Shown: one piece after another, positions 23,048-33,180 of the stretch
Layout of the letters: the number at the start of each line of letters is the position of its first letter
Position numbering within the stretch: the stretch's first letter is position 1
NCBI GenBank assembly: GCA_035531755.1
Contig: DATKSK010000021.1
Location: 1 to 46,002 of the forward strand
Reading direction: 5' to 3'
Length of the DNA stretch: 46,002 nt
Origin: Acidimicrobiales bacterium
Lineage (GTDB): Bacteria > Actinomycetota > Acidimicrobiia > Acidimicrobiales > UBA8190
Position numbers and translations under genes: made by a program
Notes under the pieces: generated by a model
Told to the model about the DNA's origin: nothing
The model's input: the letters and a program-made list of their open reading frames with translations, nothing else
Database searches by the model: none

Positions 23048-23053
23048 TACGAT
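23048..23053 (+). promoter_or_regulatory. -10 element of the AsnC-type gene
   Basis: TACGAT on the plus strand, 49 nt before the ATG at 23103. That gene has a proper GAGGAGG ribosome binding site, so a leader of about 40 nt is expected. Confidence 0.35.
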
Positions 23054-23102
23054 GACACCAGGCCCGGGGGTCCGTGGGGCCGGCTCGACGGAGGAGGCCG
23101 CC

Positions 23103-23339
23103 ATGGCGGTGACCGCATACGTGCTGATCCAGACCGAGGTCGGCAAGGCCGCGTACGTCGCGCAGCAGGTGCGTGGCATCGACGGGGTCGTGTCGGCCGA
23201 GGACGTGACCGGGCCCTACGACGTGATCGTGCGCACCCAGGCGGCGTCGGTCGACGACCTCGGGCGCATGGTGGTGAGCCACATCCAGCTCATCGAGGGG
23301 ATCACCCGCACGGTGACCTGCCCCGTCGTGAACCTCTGA
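23103..23339 (+). CDS. Stand-alone Lrp/AsnC ligand-binding (RAM) domain protein
   Basis: 78-aa protein made only of the C-terminal ligand-binding and oligomerisation domain of Lrp/AsnC regulators, without a DNA-binding part. It begins MAVTAYVLIQTEVGKA and ends ITRTVTCPVV, with GPYDVIVRTQA in the middle. GAGGAGG lies 5 nt before the ATG. Such proteins form decamer-like rings and bind amino acids in some archaea and actinobacteria. They may modulate a full-length Lrp encoded elsewhere. No clear link to its neighbours. Confidence 0.88.
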   Translation: MAVTAYVLIQTEVGKAAYVAQQVRGIDGVVSAEDVTGPYDVIVRTQAASVDDLGRMVVSHIQLIEGITRTVTCPVVNL

Positions 23340-23345
23340 GCCTGC

Positions 23346-24487
<1,142 letters not shown>

Positions 24488-24491
<4 letters not shown>

Positions 24492-25411
24492 GGCGCCACC
24501 GCTCGCGTGCCCGGCACCGCCGCCGGCTCGCCCGCCGGGGCCGGCGCCCGCCGGGCGTTGGCGACGACGGCCGCCACCACCCCGGGCCACGTGGCCGGCG
24601 GGATCTCGTGGCCCATGTCCGGGACCACGAGCAGCTGCGCACCCGGGACGGCGCGCGCCGTGGCCTCGCCCCCGTCGAGCGCCACCAGCGTGTCCACGTC
24701 GCCGTGGACCACGAGCGTCGGCGCCCGTACGCCGGCCAGCGCCGCGGTGCGGTCGCCTGACGCCACGATGGCCATGATCTGGCGCCCCACCCCCGCCGGG
24801 TTGAGGCCCCGGTCGTAGAAGCGCTCGAAGCGCCCGCGCCGCCAGGCCTCGTCCACGAGCGCCCCGCGTGACCCGATCACCCGGGTGTTGGCGAGCTCGG
24901 TGGTGACGTAGGCGTGGCGGTCGGCCGGCGGTCGCCGCATCACCACCGCCATGGCCTCGTCGGTGGGCAGGCCCACTCCGGGCGCGCCGGTCGTGGACAT
25001 GATCGAGCACAGGCTGCGCACCCGGGCCGGGTGCCCGATGGCGAGCGCCTGGGCGATCATGCCCCCCATCGACGTGCCCACCACGTGGGCGTCGCCGATG
25101 CCGAGGGCGCCGAGCAGGCCGGCGGTGTCGCCGGCCATGTCGTCGAGGGTGTACGCCACGGCGTCCCGGTCGCCGCGCCGGATGGCCCCGAGGTCGGGCC
25201 CGGGCCCCGCCGCCATCGACGTCGACCGGCCGGCGTCGCGGTTGTCGAAGCGCAGCACGCGGAATCCTTCGGCCACGATCAGCGCGCAGAAGTCGTCGTC
25301 CCACCCGATGAGCTGGCGCCCGAGGCCGGCGATGAGCACGACGACGGGGTCCCCGGCCGCGCCGAGCAGCTCGTAGCAGAGCTCGACGTCGCCGACGGCC
25401 ACCCGGTCCAT
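24488..25411 (-). CDS. Alpha/beta hydrolase
   Basis: 307-aa alpha/beta-fold hydrolase with an oxyanion region VVLIAGLGRQLIGW, nucleophile Ser114 in GTSMGGM, acid Asp238 or Asp240 in HGDVDTLV, and His268 in DMGHEIP. It resembles the aclacinomycin methylesterase/RdmC type of esterase. The ATG at 25411 lies 6 nt after CAGCAT and fits a leaderless start; a TTG at 25447 would add 12 residues. It is translationally coupled to the racemase gene. It may act on an ester or thioester in the same breakdown route, but the substrate is unknown. Confidence 0.85.
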
Positions 25412-25417
25412 GCCCGG

Positions 25418-25447
25418 ATGCTGGCCCCGGGGGTGGGTGGGGGTCAA
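25418..25447 (-). promoter_or_regulatory. Promoter of the hydrolase-racemase operon
   Basis: On the minus strand TTGACC (25447-25442) and CAGCAT (25423-25418) are 18 bp apart. The ATG follows 6 nt later, so the mRNA would be leaderless. This is the best -35/-10 pair in the window. The galK promoter must lie in the same 62-bp divergent gap but is not clear. Confidence 0.5.
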
Positions 25448-25473
25448 ACCGGTCGTGCCATGCTCTGGCCCCG

Positions 25474-26538
25474 ATGGCCCATCCCCCCGAGCCGGTGCCC
25501 GGTGTCCCGGTACGCGCCCACAGCCCCGGCCGGGTGAACCTCATCGGTGACCACACGGACTACAACGAGGGCGTCGCCCTCCCCATGGCCGTCGACCTCG
25601 GGACCACGGTGACCTTCGTCCCCGACGGCGGGGACCGCGTGGTGCTGTGGTCGGCCGACGAGCCCGAGCCCGCCGACGTCGACGTGCACGTGCCGTTCGA
25701 CCCCGCGCTGCTCCGGGCGGTGGAACCGCGCTGGGCGCGCTACGTCGCCGCCGTGGTGGCGGCGGTGCACCCCGCGTCCGGCGGGCGGGGGCGGGTGGCG
25801 ACGACCCTTCCCATCGGGGCCGGGCTGTCGTCGAGCGCGGCGCTCGAGGTGGCCACCGCGCTGGCGCTCGGGCTCGAGGCCGAGCCGGTGACCGTGGCGC
25901 GCCTCTGCCAGCGGGCCGAGCAGGCCGCCACCGGCGTGCCCGCGGGGCTCATGGACCAGCTCGTCGTCAGCGCGGCGCGTCCCGGCCACGCCCTGTTGAT
26001 CGATTTCGCCGACCTGTCGACCGAACACGTCGCCATCCCGGCCGGCGCCGAGGTCGTGGTGGTGCACTCCGGCGAGACGCGCACGCTCGACCGCTCCGCC
26101 TACGCGGCGCGCCGGGCCGAGTGCGAGGCCGCCGCCCGCCGGCTCGGGCCGCTCGGGCGCCTCGGGCCGACCGAGGCCGCCGGCATCCCGGACCCGGTGC
26201 TGCGCCGCCGGGCGCGCCACGTGGCCAGTGAGTGCGAGCGCGTCCGGTCCGTGGTCGGCGCCCTGCGAACCGGGGACCTGGCCGAGGCGGGACGGCTCAT
26301 GACCGCCAGCCACCACAGCCTGGCGCACGACTTCGACGTGTCGACGCCCGCGCTCGACGCGCTGGTGGCGTGGCTCGGGGCGCAACCGGGCGTGTTCGGG
26401 GCCCGGTTGACCGGGGCCGGGTTCGGCGGGTGCGTCGTGGCGCTCACCGAGCCCGGCGCCGTCGACGTCGGCGCCCTGCCCACGCCGGCGTGGCGGGTGC
26501 GCGCCACGGGCGGTGCGAACGTGGTCTCAGGCCTCTGA
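25474..26538 (+). CDS. galK: Galactokinase
   Basis: GHMP-family kinase that phosphorylates galactose at C1 in the Leloir pathway. 354 aa, a little shorter than E. coli GalK. The galactokinase signature GRVNLIGDHTDYNEGVALP is near residue 19, the GHMP ATP loop LPIGAGLSSSAALE near residue 112, and GAGFGGCVVAL near residue 314. The catalytic Asp lies in GLMDQLVV. No Shine-Dalgarno is seen before the ATG. No galT or galE is adjacent, so this gene is separate from any gal cluster. Confidence 0.93.
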   Translation: MAHPPEPVPGVPVRAHSPGRVNLIGDHTDYNEGVALPMAVDLGTTVTFVPDGGDRVVLWSADEPEPADVDVHVPFDPALLRAVEPRWARYVAAVVAAVHPASGGRGRVATTLPIGAGLSSSAALEVATALALGLEAEPVTVARLCQRAEQAATGVPAGLMDQLVVSAARPGHALLIDFADLSTEHVAIPAGAEVVVVHSGETRTLDRSAYAARRAECEAAARRLGPLGRLGPTEAAGIPDPVLRRRARHVASECERVRSVVGALRTGDLAEAGRLMTASHHSLAHDFDVSTPALDALVAWLGAQPGVFGARLTGAGFGGCVVALTEPGAVDVGALPTPAWRVRATGGANVVSGL

Positions 26539-26585
26539 CCAGCGTCGGGGCTCGAATTGTCGAGCTGGGGTGATGGAAACGCCGA

Positions 26586-26610
26586 CACGACGCACGAGTA
26601 CCTCGTCGTG
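26586..26610. terminator. Hairpin between galK and the jet operon
   Basis: CACGA and TCGTG flank an inner stem CGAG-TAC-CTCG, giving a bulged hairpin in the 188-nt gap between two converging genes. Nothing else is seen in this gap. A two-way terminator is likely. Confidence 0.5.
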
Positions 26611-26726
26611 GTGCTCGCGAACAGGAGAACAGCGCGTGCACACACTCCGGACGGCCATCGAGCGCGGACGGCTCGAGGCGCAGCGGGGGCGGACGGCCGA
26701 TGGTGGGCGGTCGGGAGTGGCGTGCC

Positions 26727-27767
26727 TCATCGGACGGCAGCGCTCAGGGCGACGAGGGCGGCCTCGAGGGCGGCGACGGGGACCGCCTCCTGGCGGACAC
26801 AGCCGTGGACGGCGCGCACGGGCGCAGTGGCCTCCCACGTCGTCGGGCCGAGCCAGGACTCGTCCACCGGGCCCCAGTCGACCTCGCCGGCGGTGGCGAC
26901 CGGGCAGCCCACCATTGCCGACCACAGCGGGTCCGCCGGGCGCAAGCGCACGAGGCCCGCTCCGAGGGCGGTGGCCGCCGCGCCGGACGCGATCCTCAGC
27001 CCTTCGGGATCCAGGTCGCCCCAGTACCAGATGGCGGCCGGATGCCGGTCCTCCCAGGCGAGGGCGGCGATCGAGGACTCGACCGATGCCCCTGACCCGA
27101 ACGCCACCCGGCCGATGGGGCCGGCGATGCGCTCGAGGATCGTGGAAGCAGCCCAGAACGGGTCGGAGTTCTCGACCACGAAGACCTCGGGCCCGTCCCC
27201 GACGCGGCGCATGGCGAGGGGTGGTGGATAGCGCCTGGCGCCGAGGAGCTCGAGGCTCAGACGCCCGGGGCCGAAGAGGGCGGACTTCGTCAGGTCGTCG
27301 AGGCGCTTCTCGTCGCCGAAGATCTCCGATGACCGCATGCGGAGCGGCAGCGGCTCGTCGCCTTCGGGCCCTCCGCCTCCCAACCAGTCGTCGACGGCGA
27401 GGAGGTCGGTGACCAGGCGCTCGGTCAGTGTCGTCAGGGACGCCACCCAGGCGAGCTCGGGGCACCAGGGGTGGCTCCGCCACGTGCCCGGGCGCCGGGC
27501 ACGGCGCGCCCCGGGGACGGTGACGAAGAAAGGCAGGGCCGGCGTGGTGCTGCGGTCCCACGAGGCCGCGGCGGGGAGCGTGAGGTGCCCGATGGCGGCG
27601 AGGTCGTCGAGCGAGGCGACGAGCAGCTCGAACTGATCAGCGCGGCCCCGCAGCTCGGGGGCGGCCTCGGACCACGACCGGAGCAGGGCGCCGAGAGGGA
27701 GCTTCACCCGGCCGGCAGCGTCGATCCGGGCCCGCAGGCGCTCGGTGCGCGAGGTGACCACCGTCAC
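26727..27767 (-). CDS. jetD: JetD-like nuclease of a Wadjet-type system
   Basis: 346 aa. The family motif SSEIFGDEKRLDDL (147-160) and a C-terminal Toprim fold identify the DUF3322/DUF2220 JetD protein. Metal-binding acidic residues are E199 in FVVENSDPFW, then D251 and D253 in WGDLDPEGLR, and the late QE pair is at 326-327. In characterised Wadjet systems JetD cuts closed circular DNA after the JetABC condensin has extruded it, which eliminates plasmids. The GTG overlaps the stop of the SMC-like gene in GTGA, and it is the last gene of the operon. It is slightly short for the family but carries all the motifs. The substrate is inferred from the family. Confidence 0.88.
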   Translation of the reverse strand: MTVVTSRTERLRARIDAAGRVKLPLGALLRSWSEAAPELRGRADQFELLVASLDDLAAIGHLTLPAAASWDRSTTPALPFFVTVPGARRARRPGTWRSHPWCPELAWVASLTTLTERLVTDLLAVDDWLGGGGPEGDEPLPLRMRSSEIFGDEKRLDDLTKSALFGPGRLSLELLGARRYPPPLAMRRVGDGPEVFVVENSDPFWAASTILERIAGPIGRVAFGSGASVESSIAALAWEDRHPAAIWYWGDLDPEGLRIASGAAATALGAGLVRLRPADPLWSAMVGCPVATAGEVDWGPVDESWLGPTTWEATAPVRAVHGCVRQEAVPVAALEAALVALSAAVR

Positions 27768-30700
27768 CCGGAGGTGCCCGTCTCCGGCGGTGTGCCCTCC
27801 GGCGCCTCGGCGCCGTTTGCCGTCGGCCGCACGTCGGCGCCCTGTCCGTCGGGGGGAGCGGCCGGCACCACCGTCGGGAGGTCGGCGGCGACGGTGTAGC
27901 CGGTCGCGCTCAGGAAGGCGTTGTCGGTCTGCTCTCCGTGGTCGCCCAGGACCGAGGCGCGTACGGCCGAGAGGAGCTCGGGGTCATCGACCCGCAGGTA
28001 GTGCAGGCCGCGGCGCTGGTCCCGGTCGTTGCGCAGCCGCAGCACCCGGGCCCGAGGCCCCTCGAAGGAGGTGAGGACCGCCGGGTCGTCCAGACCCGTT
28101 GCACACACCAGCTGGATCCCGGCGCGTGCGGCGAGCGCCTGCTGCATCCGGATGAGGGCGGGGTTCGACGCCGCGCCGAAGGGGTTGTCCGCGATGAGCA
28201 CCCCCGGCGGGCGCGCCCGGCTCGTACGGTTCTGGGCCCGCACCCTGGCCAGCGTGCAGTACAGGAGCACCGCCAGTGTGAGCTCCTGGCCACCGGAGTA
28301 CTCGCGCTCGATGCGGTCGGGGCTGCGATACGCCAGGGCGAAGTCGACCGACGGCTTGAGCACCTGCACCCGCCACCCGCCGCCGGCACCGGAGCGGACC
28401 GTGTCGCGAAGGGCGTCGGCCAGCCACCGGGTGGGCTCGGGGCGGCGCTTGGGGTCGGCGGCCAGGTACTGCGCCCACTCGTCCACCCGGGCGGCCAGCT
28501 TGCCGTGGACGTCGGGGGCCGGCGCCCGATCGAAGTCGATCCGGAAGGCAGGCTTCCCCGACAGCTCGCCCAGTCCTTCGGGCATCTGTGAGCAGCGCGT
28601 GACCTCGCGCAGCATTCGGAGCTGGGCGTCGCACATCGACTCGAGCTGACCCACGAGGATCGCACGGTGACGGTCGAGGTCGGCCAGGTCGGCAGCGAGG
28701 CCGGCGGCCCGGATGCGGGCGTCGCGGGCCCAGGTATCGGCCTGGGGGGCGACGTCGTCGATCTCCGCGCTCTGGCAGCGGTCACGCAGCGTCGAGACCA
28801 GCGCGCCGTACTGACGCGAGGCGGCCGTGGTGCGGACCTTGGAGTGGGCCGCGCTGCGCGCCTCGGTGGCCATGGCCAGCTCCCGGCCCGCCGCCTGCCA
28901 GTCGGCGGCGCAGACCGAGAGCGCCGCGGTGGCGTCGTCCTTCCCGCCGACGAAGGCGGGGGCCGTGATCGTGTCGTCGGCCGGGCCGAGCCACGAGGTG
29001 GCGACGAAGAGGAAGTCCTCCGCAGCACGCCGGGCGTCGGCCAGGTCGGCCTTGGAGCGATCGAGGGTCGACGCGAGCCGGCTCAGGCGCTCGCGATCGA
29101 CGGCGAGCAGGTCGTTGACCCGTTCGAGGAGGTCGCCGGCGCGTTGCGCATCGGCCGGCACCCACTCGGTCGGCAGTGTGACGTGCACCTGGCGGTCCTC
29201 GGGGGAGCGCTCGGCCAGGGTGCGCACCGCATCGGCGTGGTCCTGATCGGCGCGGGCCTTGACGGCGAGCTGGCGACGGTGCTCCTCCTCGGCGTCGGCA
29301 ACCCTGTGGGCGAGCAAGGTGGCGTTGGATGCCTCGAACATCCCCAGATACTCCGACGCGGTGGCGCGAGCGGTGGCGTCGATGGTGTCGACCACGGCGC
29401 GGGCGTCTGCCACCTCGCGGCTGGTCCGGTCGAGCCGGTCCGCGTGGTCCGACCCTCGCTCGGCCTCCGTCAGCTCCTCGCGCAGAGCGCGCAGCGTGGC
29501 GGTGAGCTCGGGGAGCGGCGTGGCCGGGACAGCGCTCGCGGGCTCGATGCCGACCTCGGCCTGGTCCCTGCGGGCGGCGCGGCCCTCGGCGCGCGCCGTC
29601 GCGGCGGTCTCCTGGGCCCGTGCTGCAGCGGCACGGGCATCGCGCCCGGCGTCGGTCGCGGCGCGCTCGTCCCGCTGGGCGCGTTCTTGAGCGTCGACCA
29701 CCCCGGCGCGGCGCGCGCCGGCGGTGGTCGCGGCGGCTTCCCGAACGGCAGCGGCGCGGGCCCGCTCGCCGCGGGCAATGGCGTCGGTCATCTCTGCACC
29801 GACCTCCCGCAGGCTACGGGTGGCGCCGGCCCGGCGCCCCTCGGCGTCGCCCGTGGCCGCACGGAGTCGGGCGACCTCTGCGTCCGCGTCGGCGACCGCG
29901 GCCTCTTCCAGGTGGATCTGTTGGACCAGTGCATCGTGGGGCTCGGCGTTCCAGCGCCCGACGAAGCTGGTGAGCTCGGCCGCGACCCGGCGCTCCGAGG
30001 TGGCCGCCGCTCGGGCGTGCCCGGCGCGGTCGGCAGCAACCCTCCGTCGGTCTCGCAGTTCGTCGGCCGTGCGCTGCGCCCACGCCGGGTCCCACAGGGC
30101 GCGATGGGGCTCGACGACGCCGCGGGTAGGGCTCGACGTGCGGTCGTGGGCCGCTTCCCGGTCCCTGTCGGCGGCGATCTGCGCGAGCTCGCCCGCACTC
30201 ACCACGACAGCCAGGCGGGGACGTTCTGCCCGGCCTTCGAGCAGGGCGAGAGCCTCGGCCAGTCGGGCAGGGTCGGTGACCACGATGCCGTTCGCCAGCT
30301 CGGGGTGCGCCTCGATGACCCGACGGGCGAGGGTGGGGTCGTCGTGGTGGGCGAGCCAGTGCCACCCGGTGACCGCGCCGATGCCCCCGTCCGTGAGCGC
30401 CCGGCACAGGGTTTCGATGTCGTCGACGGTGACGAGCATGTCCCCGGACTCGAGGGGCGCGAGCTCGCGGTCGATGGCCTGGACCTCGGCGTCCCGGTCC
30501 GCCGCTTCGCGCTCGGCCTCGGCGGCACGTGTCGCGCACCCTTCGGCCACCCGCGAGGCCATGGCGACGTCGGTGATCTCACCGCCGGCCTCGGCCCGCA
30601 CGGCCTCGTCGGCATTGAGCCGGCCGATGTCGTCGAGGTAGCGCGTCTTGCGCTCCGTGAGGGTGTCGCGGCGGCGGCGGGCCTCGTCGAGGGTGGCCCG

Positions 30701-32353
30701 GGCCGTCTCGAGGCGCGGTGCGAGGGCGGCCAGCTCGATGTCGGCGGCGTCGAGTTGCTCCCCCGCGCTCGCCTCGCGTTCGCGCAGCAGCCCAACCGTG
30801 CGCTCCCACCGCGCCTCGGCATCGGCGGCGCGTTCGGAACGCTTGGCGTCGCCGGCGCTGACCAGGGCGCCGAGGGCGGTGCGGGCCGCCGTCTCCGCCG
30901 CGGTGATGGCGCTCAGCTCCTGGCGGGCCGCGCCGCGTGCCTCGAGCGCGGCGGTGCGGGCCCGCTCGGCGCGCTCGGCCTCCTCGGCGTGGCGGGCGAC
31001 ATCGGCCTCGGCCGCCGTCACCCGCTCGTCGGCTTCGGCGGCCAGCGCCGCGTGCTTGGCGGCCAACGCCGCCCCGACCGCATCGACCCGGGCGCGCAGG
31101 GGGGCCAGCTCGCCCTCCGCGCTCTCGTAGTCCCGTCGCGCCGCGTCGGCCACGGCGTGTGCGTTGGCGAGGCGCTGGACCGGCCCGACCGCTTGCCAGG
31201 CGTCACGCTCGGCGGCGGCGGCCTCGAGCTGTGCGCCCACCGTCGCGAGCCGCTCCTCGGCAGCCGCGACCTCGAAGCGGGCCAGTTCGAGGCGCAGCTG
31301 GGAGCGGACATCCTCGTTGCGCCGAACGGTGGCGGTGAGGGCGGTGACCTCGGCGCCCTGGGTCTCGACGCGTTCTTCGATGGCCTTTGCCGCCCGGTCC
31401 TCGTTGTCGGCGCGACCGGTGAGCGCCGCCGCGAGCTCCGCCCCCCGGTATCCGGTGTCTCGCTCGGCAGTGCGTGCGTCGCGCAGGCGCCGGTCGGCCG
31501 ATCCCAGGGCTTCGAGGTGCTCGACCATCGCACCACAGAACACGGCCTCGACCTCCCAGTCACGGCGTTGGGCCGACGAGGCGGCGTACTCGCGCAGGGT
31601 CGTGGTGAACGCGCCGATGGCGTCGATGTCGTTGAGGACCTCGACGAAGAAGCGTACGACCTCTTCGCCCGAGGTGAAGCGCTTCACCAAGGCGCCGGCC
31701 CCGCCCTCCTGGTCGTTCATCCGCATCTGGTAGCGGAACAGCTCAGGGTCCAGCGGTGTCTGCTCGTCGAGGACCCGTGCCCACTCGCCTTGCTGGGAGG
31801 TCCAGATGAACCGCGCGCTGGGCCGCGCGGCGAAGACCTCCTCGGTGCGGGCCCGGAAGTCCTCGAGGGTCCGGCGTGTGCGCGCGTCGGTGTTGAAGGG
31901 CAGGTCGTCGATGCCCAGCTCCTCGGAGCGGAAGGTGTACCAGGCGCGCTTGAGGTCTGATATCGGCGCCACGCCGCCCGGGCGGGTGCGATTGGGCCAC
32001 TCGTAGACCGCCCCGGTGACGAAACGGCCCACGCCGGTGGCCTCCCACTCCAGGACCACGTGCGCGGTGTCGCCGCTCTGGACGTATTCGCCGATGTTGG
32101 CCTTGCCCACCTGGTGCTTGGCCGCCGTGACCAGGACCGAGCAGGCCAGGGTGATGAGCGTCGTCTTGCCACCGGTGTTGGTCAGCGCCAGGAGGCTGCG
32201 GGCCGACGCTGCTCCCTCCGGCGTGGTGAGCGCGAGGTCCAGAGGGTCGGAGCGCGCTTCGTCGGGGCCGACCGAGCGCAGGTGGAGGCGGCGCAGGGCC
32301 AGGCCCGGCGGTTCGGCCTCGAGCGGGGTGGCGTCGGGGATCATGAGGGTCAT
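27764..32353 (-). CDS. jetC: Large SMC/MukB-like ATPase, JetC-like
   Basis: 1529 aa. The N-terminal head (1 to about 250) has P-loop LTNTGGKTT with K63. Long charged coiled-coil arms run about 290-630 and 770-1280, and a compact non-coiled block at about 635-760 sits at the hinge position. The C-terminal head has signature YSGGQELTL (S1353-Q1356) and Walker B VLIADNPFG (D1389, N1390). Canonical SMC proteins have GxNGxGK and Asp-Glu, so both ATP motifs are altered here. It is longer than the JetC proteins I recall (about 1100 aa) and close to MukB. The ATG overlaps jetB in ATGA and the stop overlaps jetD, so subunits are made together. Predicted role: ATP-driven loop extrusion in plasmid or phage defence. 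The subtype is uncertain. Confidence 0.85.
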   Translation of the reverse strand: MTLMIPDATPLEAEPPGLALRRLHLRSVGPDEARSDPLDLALTTPEGAASARSLLALTNTGGKTTLITLACSVLVTAAKHQVGKANIGEYVQSGDTAHVVLEWEATGVGRFVTGAVYEWPNRTRPGGVAPISDLKRAWYTFRSEELGIDDLPFNTDARTRRTLEDFRARTEEVFAARPSARFIWTSQQGEWARVLDEQTPLDPELFRYQMRMNDQEGGAGALVKRFTSGEEVVRFFVEVLNDIDAIGAFTTTLREYAASSAQRRDWEVEAVFCGAMVEHLEALGSADRRLRDARTAERDTGYRGAELAAALTGRADNEDRAAKAIEERVETQGAEVTALTATVRRNEDVRSQLRLELARFEVAAAEERLATVGAQLEAAAAERDAWQAVGPVQRLANAHAVADAARRDYESAEGELAPLRARVDAVGAALAAKHAALAAEADERVTAAEADVARHAEEAERAERARTAALEARGAARQELSAITAAETAARTALGALVSAGDAKRSERAADAEARWERTVGLLREREASAGEQLDAADIELAALAPRLETARATLDEARRRRDTLTERKTRYLDDIGRLNADEAVRAEAGGEITDVAMASRVAEGCATRAAEAEREAADRDAEVQAIDRELAPLESGDMLVTVDDIETLCRALTDGGIGAVTGWHWLAHHDDPTLARRVIEAHPELANGIVVTDPARLAEALALLEGRAERPRLAVVVSAGELAQIAADRDREAAHDRTSSPTRGVVEPHRALWDPAWAQRTADELRDRRRVAADRAGHARAAATSERRVAAELTSFVGRWNAEPHDALVQQIHLEEAAVADADAEVARLRAATGDAEGRRAGATRSLREVGAEMTDAIARGERARAAAVREAAATTAGARRAGVVDAQERAQRDERAATDAGRDARAAAARAQETAATARAEGRAARRDQAEVGIEPASAVPATPLPELTATLRALREELTEAERGSDHADRLDRTSREVADARAVVDTIDATARATASEYLGMFEASNATLLAHRVADAEEEHRRQLAVKARADQDHADAVRTLAERSPEDRQVHVTLPTEWVPADAQRAGDLLERVNDLLAVDRERLSRLASTLDRSKADLADARRAAEDFLFVATSWLGPADDTITAPAFVGGKDDATAALSVCAADWQAAGRELAMATEARSAAHSKVRTTAASRQYGALVSTLRDRCQSAEIDDVAPQADTWARDARIRAAGLAADLADLDRHRAILVGQLESMCDAQLRMLREVTRCSQMPEGLGELSGKPAFRIDFDRAPAPDVHGKLAARVDEWAQYLAADPKRRPEPTRWLADALRDTVRSGAGGGWRVQVLKPSVDFALAYRSPDRIEREYSGGQELTLAVLLYCTLARVRAQNRTSRARPPGVLIADNPFGAASNPALIRMQQALAARAGIQLVCATGLDDPAVLTSFEGPRARVLRLRNDRDQRRGLHYLRVDDPELLSAVRASVLGDHGEQTDNAFLSATGYTVAADLPTVVPAAPPDGQGADVRPTANGAEAPEGTPPETGTSG

Positions 32354-33180
32354 CGGGTCTCCGCGGGGGCAAGGGAGCCGAGGTCGGCGGGGTCGAGCGG
32401 CTCGTCGGACGCGCCGTCGGCGTCGACTGCGGCCGTGTCGGCGGCGACGATCTCGTCGGCGGGCTCGTCGCGCACCGCCTCGAGCAGGGCGCGGAAGAGG
32501 TCCGAGTCCTCGACGATGCTCCGCGCCACCAGCCGCATCCGCGGCGTGGCCCGCCAGGTCCCGTCATCGTCGTCGGAGGCCCTCAGGAGCAGCCCCTCGT
32601 CCTCGAGGAACCGGCACACCTTCTTCACCAGCCCGACGCGGTCCTTGGCCGAGGCCCGCTGCGCCGCGGCGCGGCCGCGTCGCAGCGCTGCCCACTCGCG
32701 CCACAGCTCGCGCTCTTCGGGGCGATCGGCGTCGGGGTCGCCTGCCTCATCGGCGAACCTGGCGACGAGGCGCTCGAGGTACTCGGTCACCCCGGCCGCG
32801 CTCACCCGCGCGACACGCAGCGGGTCGTCGAGGTGCTGTGGTTGGGGGTAGCAGACCTTCACCACGCACAAGAGCACGACCCCCGACAGCGCCCGGCCCC
32901 CGGTCGGGTTGGTCCGGGCCATGAACTGGGAGAGCGGCATGCGCAGCGGCGAGTCGCCACCTGCAGTGGCGATGACCCCGACGTCGCCGTCGACGATGAG
33001 GGTGAGCCCCGCCCCGGCCGCCACGGAGTCGCAGACCTCGGCGAACTCCGCGTCCTCGTCGTAGCGCTGGACGAGTCGCTGGTACCGCGCGTCGCGGGCC
33101 GGGCGCTCCTTGGGGCGCGCGCAGTACCCGAGGAGGCGCCCGGCGTCCGCCAGGTCGTCGCTCGAGACGGCCGGGGTCAT
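32350..33180 (-). CDS. JetB/MukE-like winged-helix subunit
   Basis: 276 aa. The region around GVVLLCVVKVCYPQPQHL, then a helical stretch and VKKVCRFLEDEGLLLR followed by TWRATPRMRLVARSI, reads as tandem winged-helix domains, as in MukE/JetB. A beta-rich segment LTLIVDGDVGVIATAGGD comes earlier. The last 40 residues are acidic and probably disordered. Its place between the JetA-like and SMC-like genes, with 4-nt overlaps on both sides (ATGA), supports the JetB assignment. Sequence similarity alone is too weak for me to be certain. It would bind the kleisin subunit. Confidence 0.72.
   Translation of the reverse strand: MTPAVSSDDLADAGRLLGYCARPKERPARDARYQRLVQRYDEDAEFAEVCDSVAAGAGLTLIVDGDVGVIATAGGDSPLRMPLSQFMARTNPTGGRALSGVVLLCVVKVCYPQPQHLDDPLRVARVSAAGVTEYLERLVARFADEAGDPDADRPEERELWREWAALRRGRAAAQRASAKDRVGLVKKVCRFLEDEGLLLRASDDDDGTWRATPRMRLVARSIVEDSDLFRALLEAVRDEPADEIVAADTAAVDADGASDEPLDPADLGSLAPAETR

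Noticed and set aside
28667-31960. 1097-codon open frame on the plus strand opposite the SMC-like gene
   Set aside because: It is the mirror of a coiled-coil gene whose codon pattern leaves the opposite frame open. There are no recognisable motifs.
27764-32353. Second housekeeping Smc or RecN
   Set aside because: The P-loop and Walker B differ from Smc, it sits in a four-gene operon with a JetD nuclease, and a true smc gene is at 1-929.
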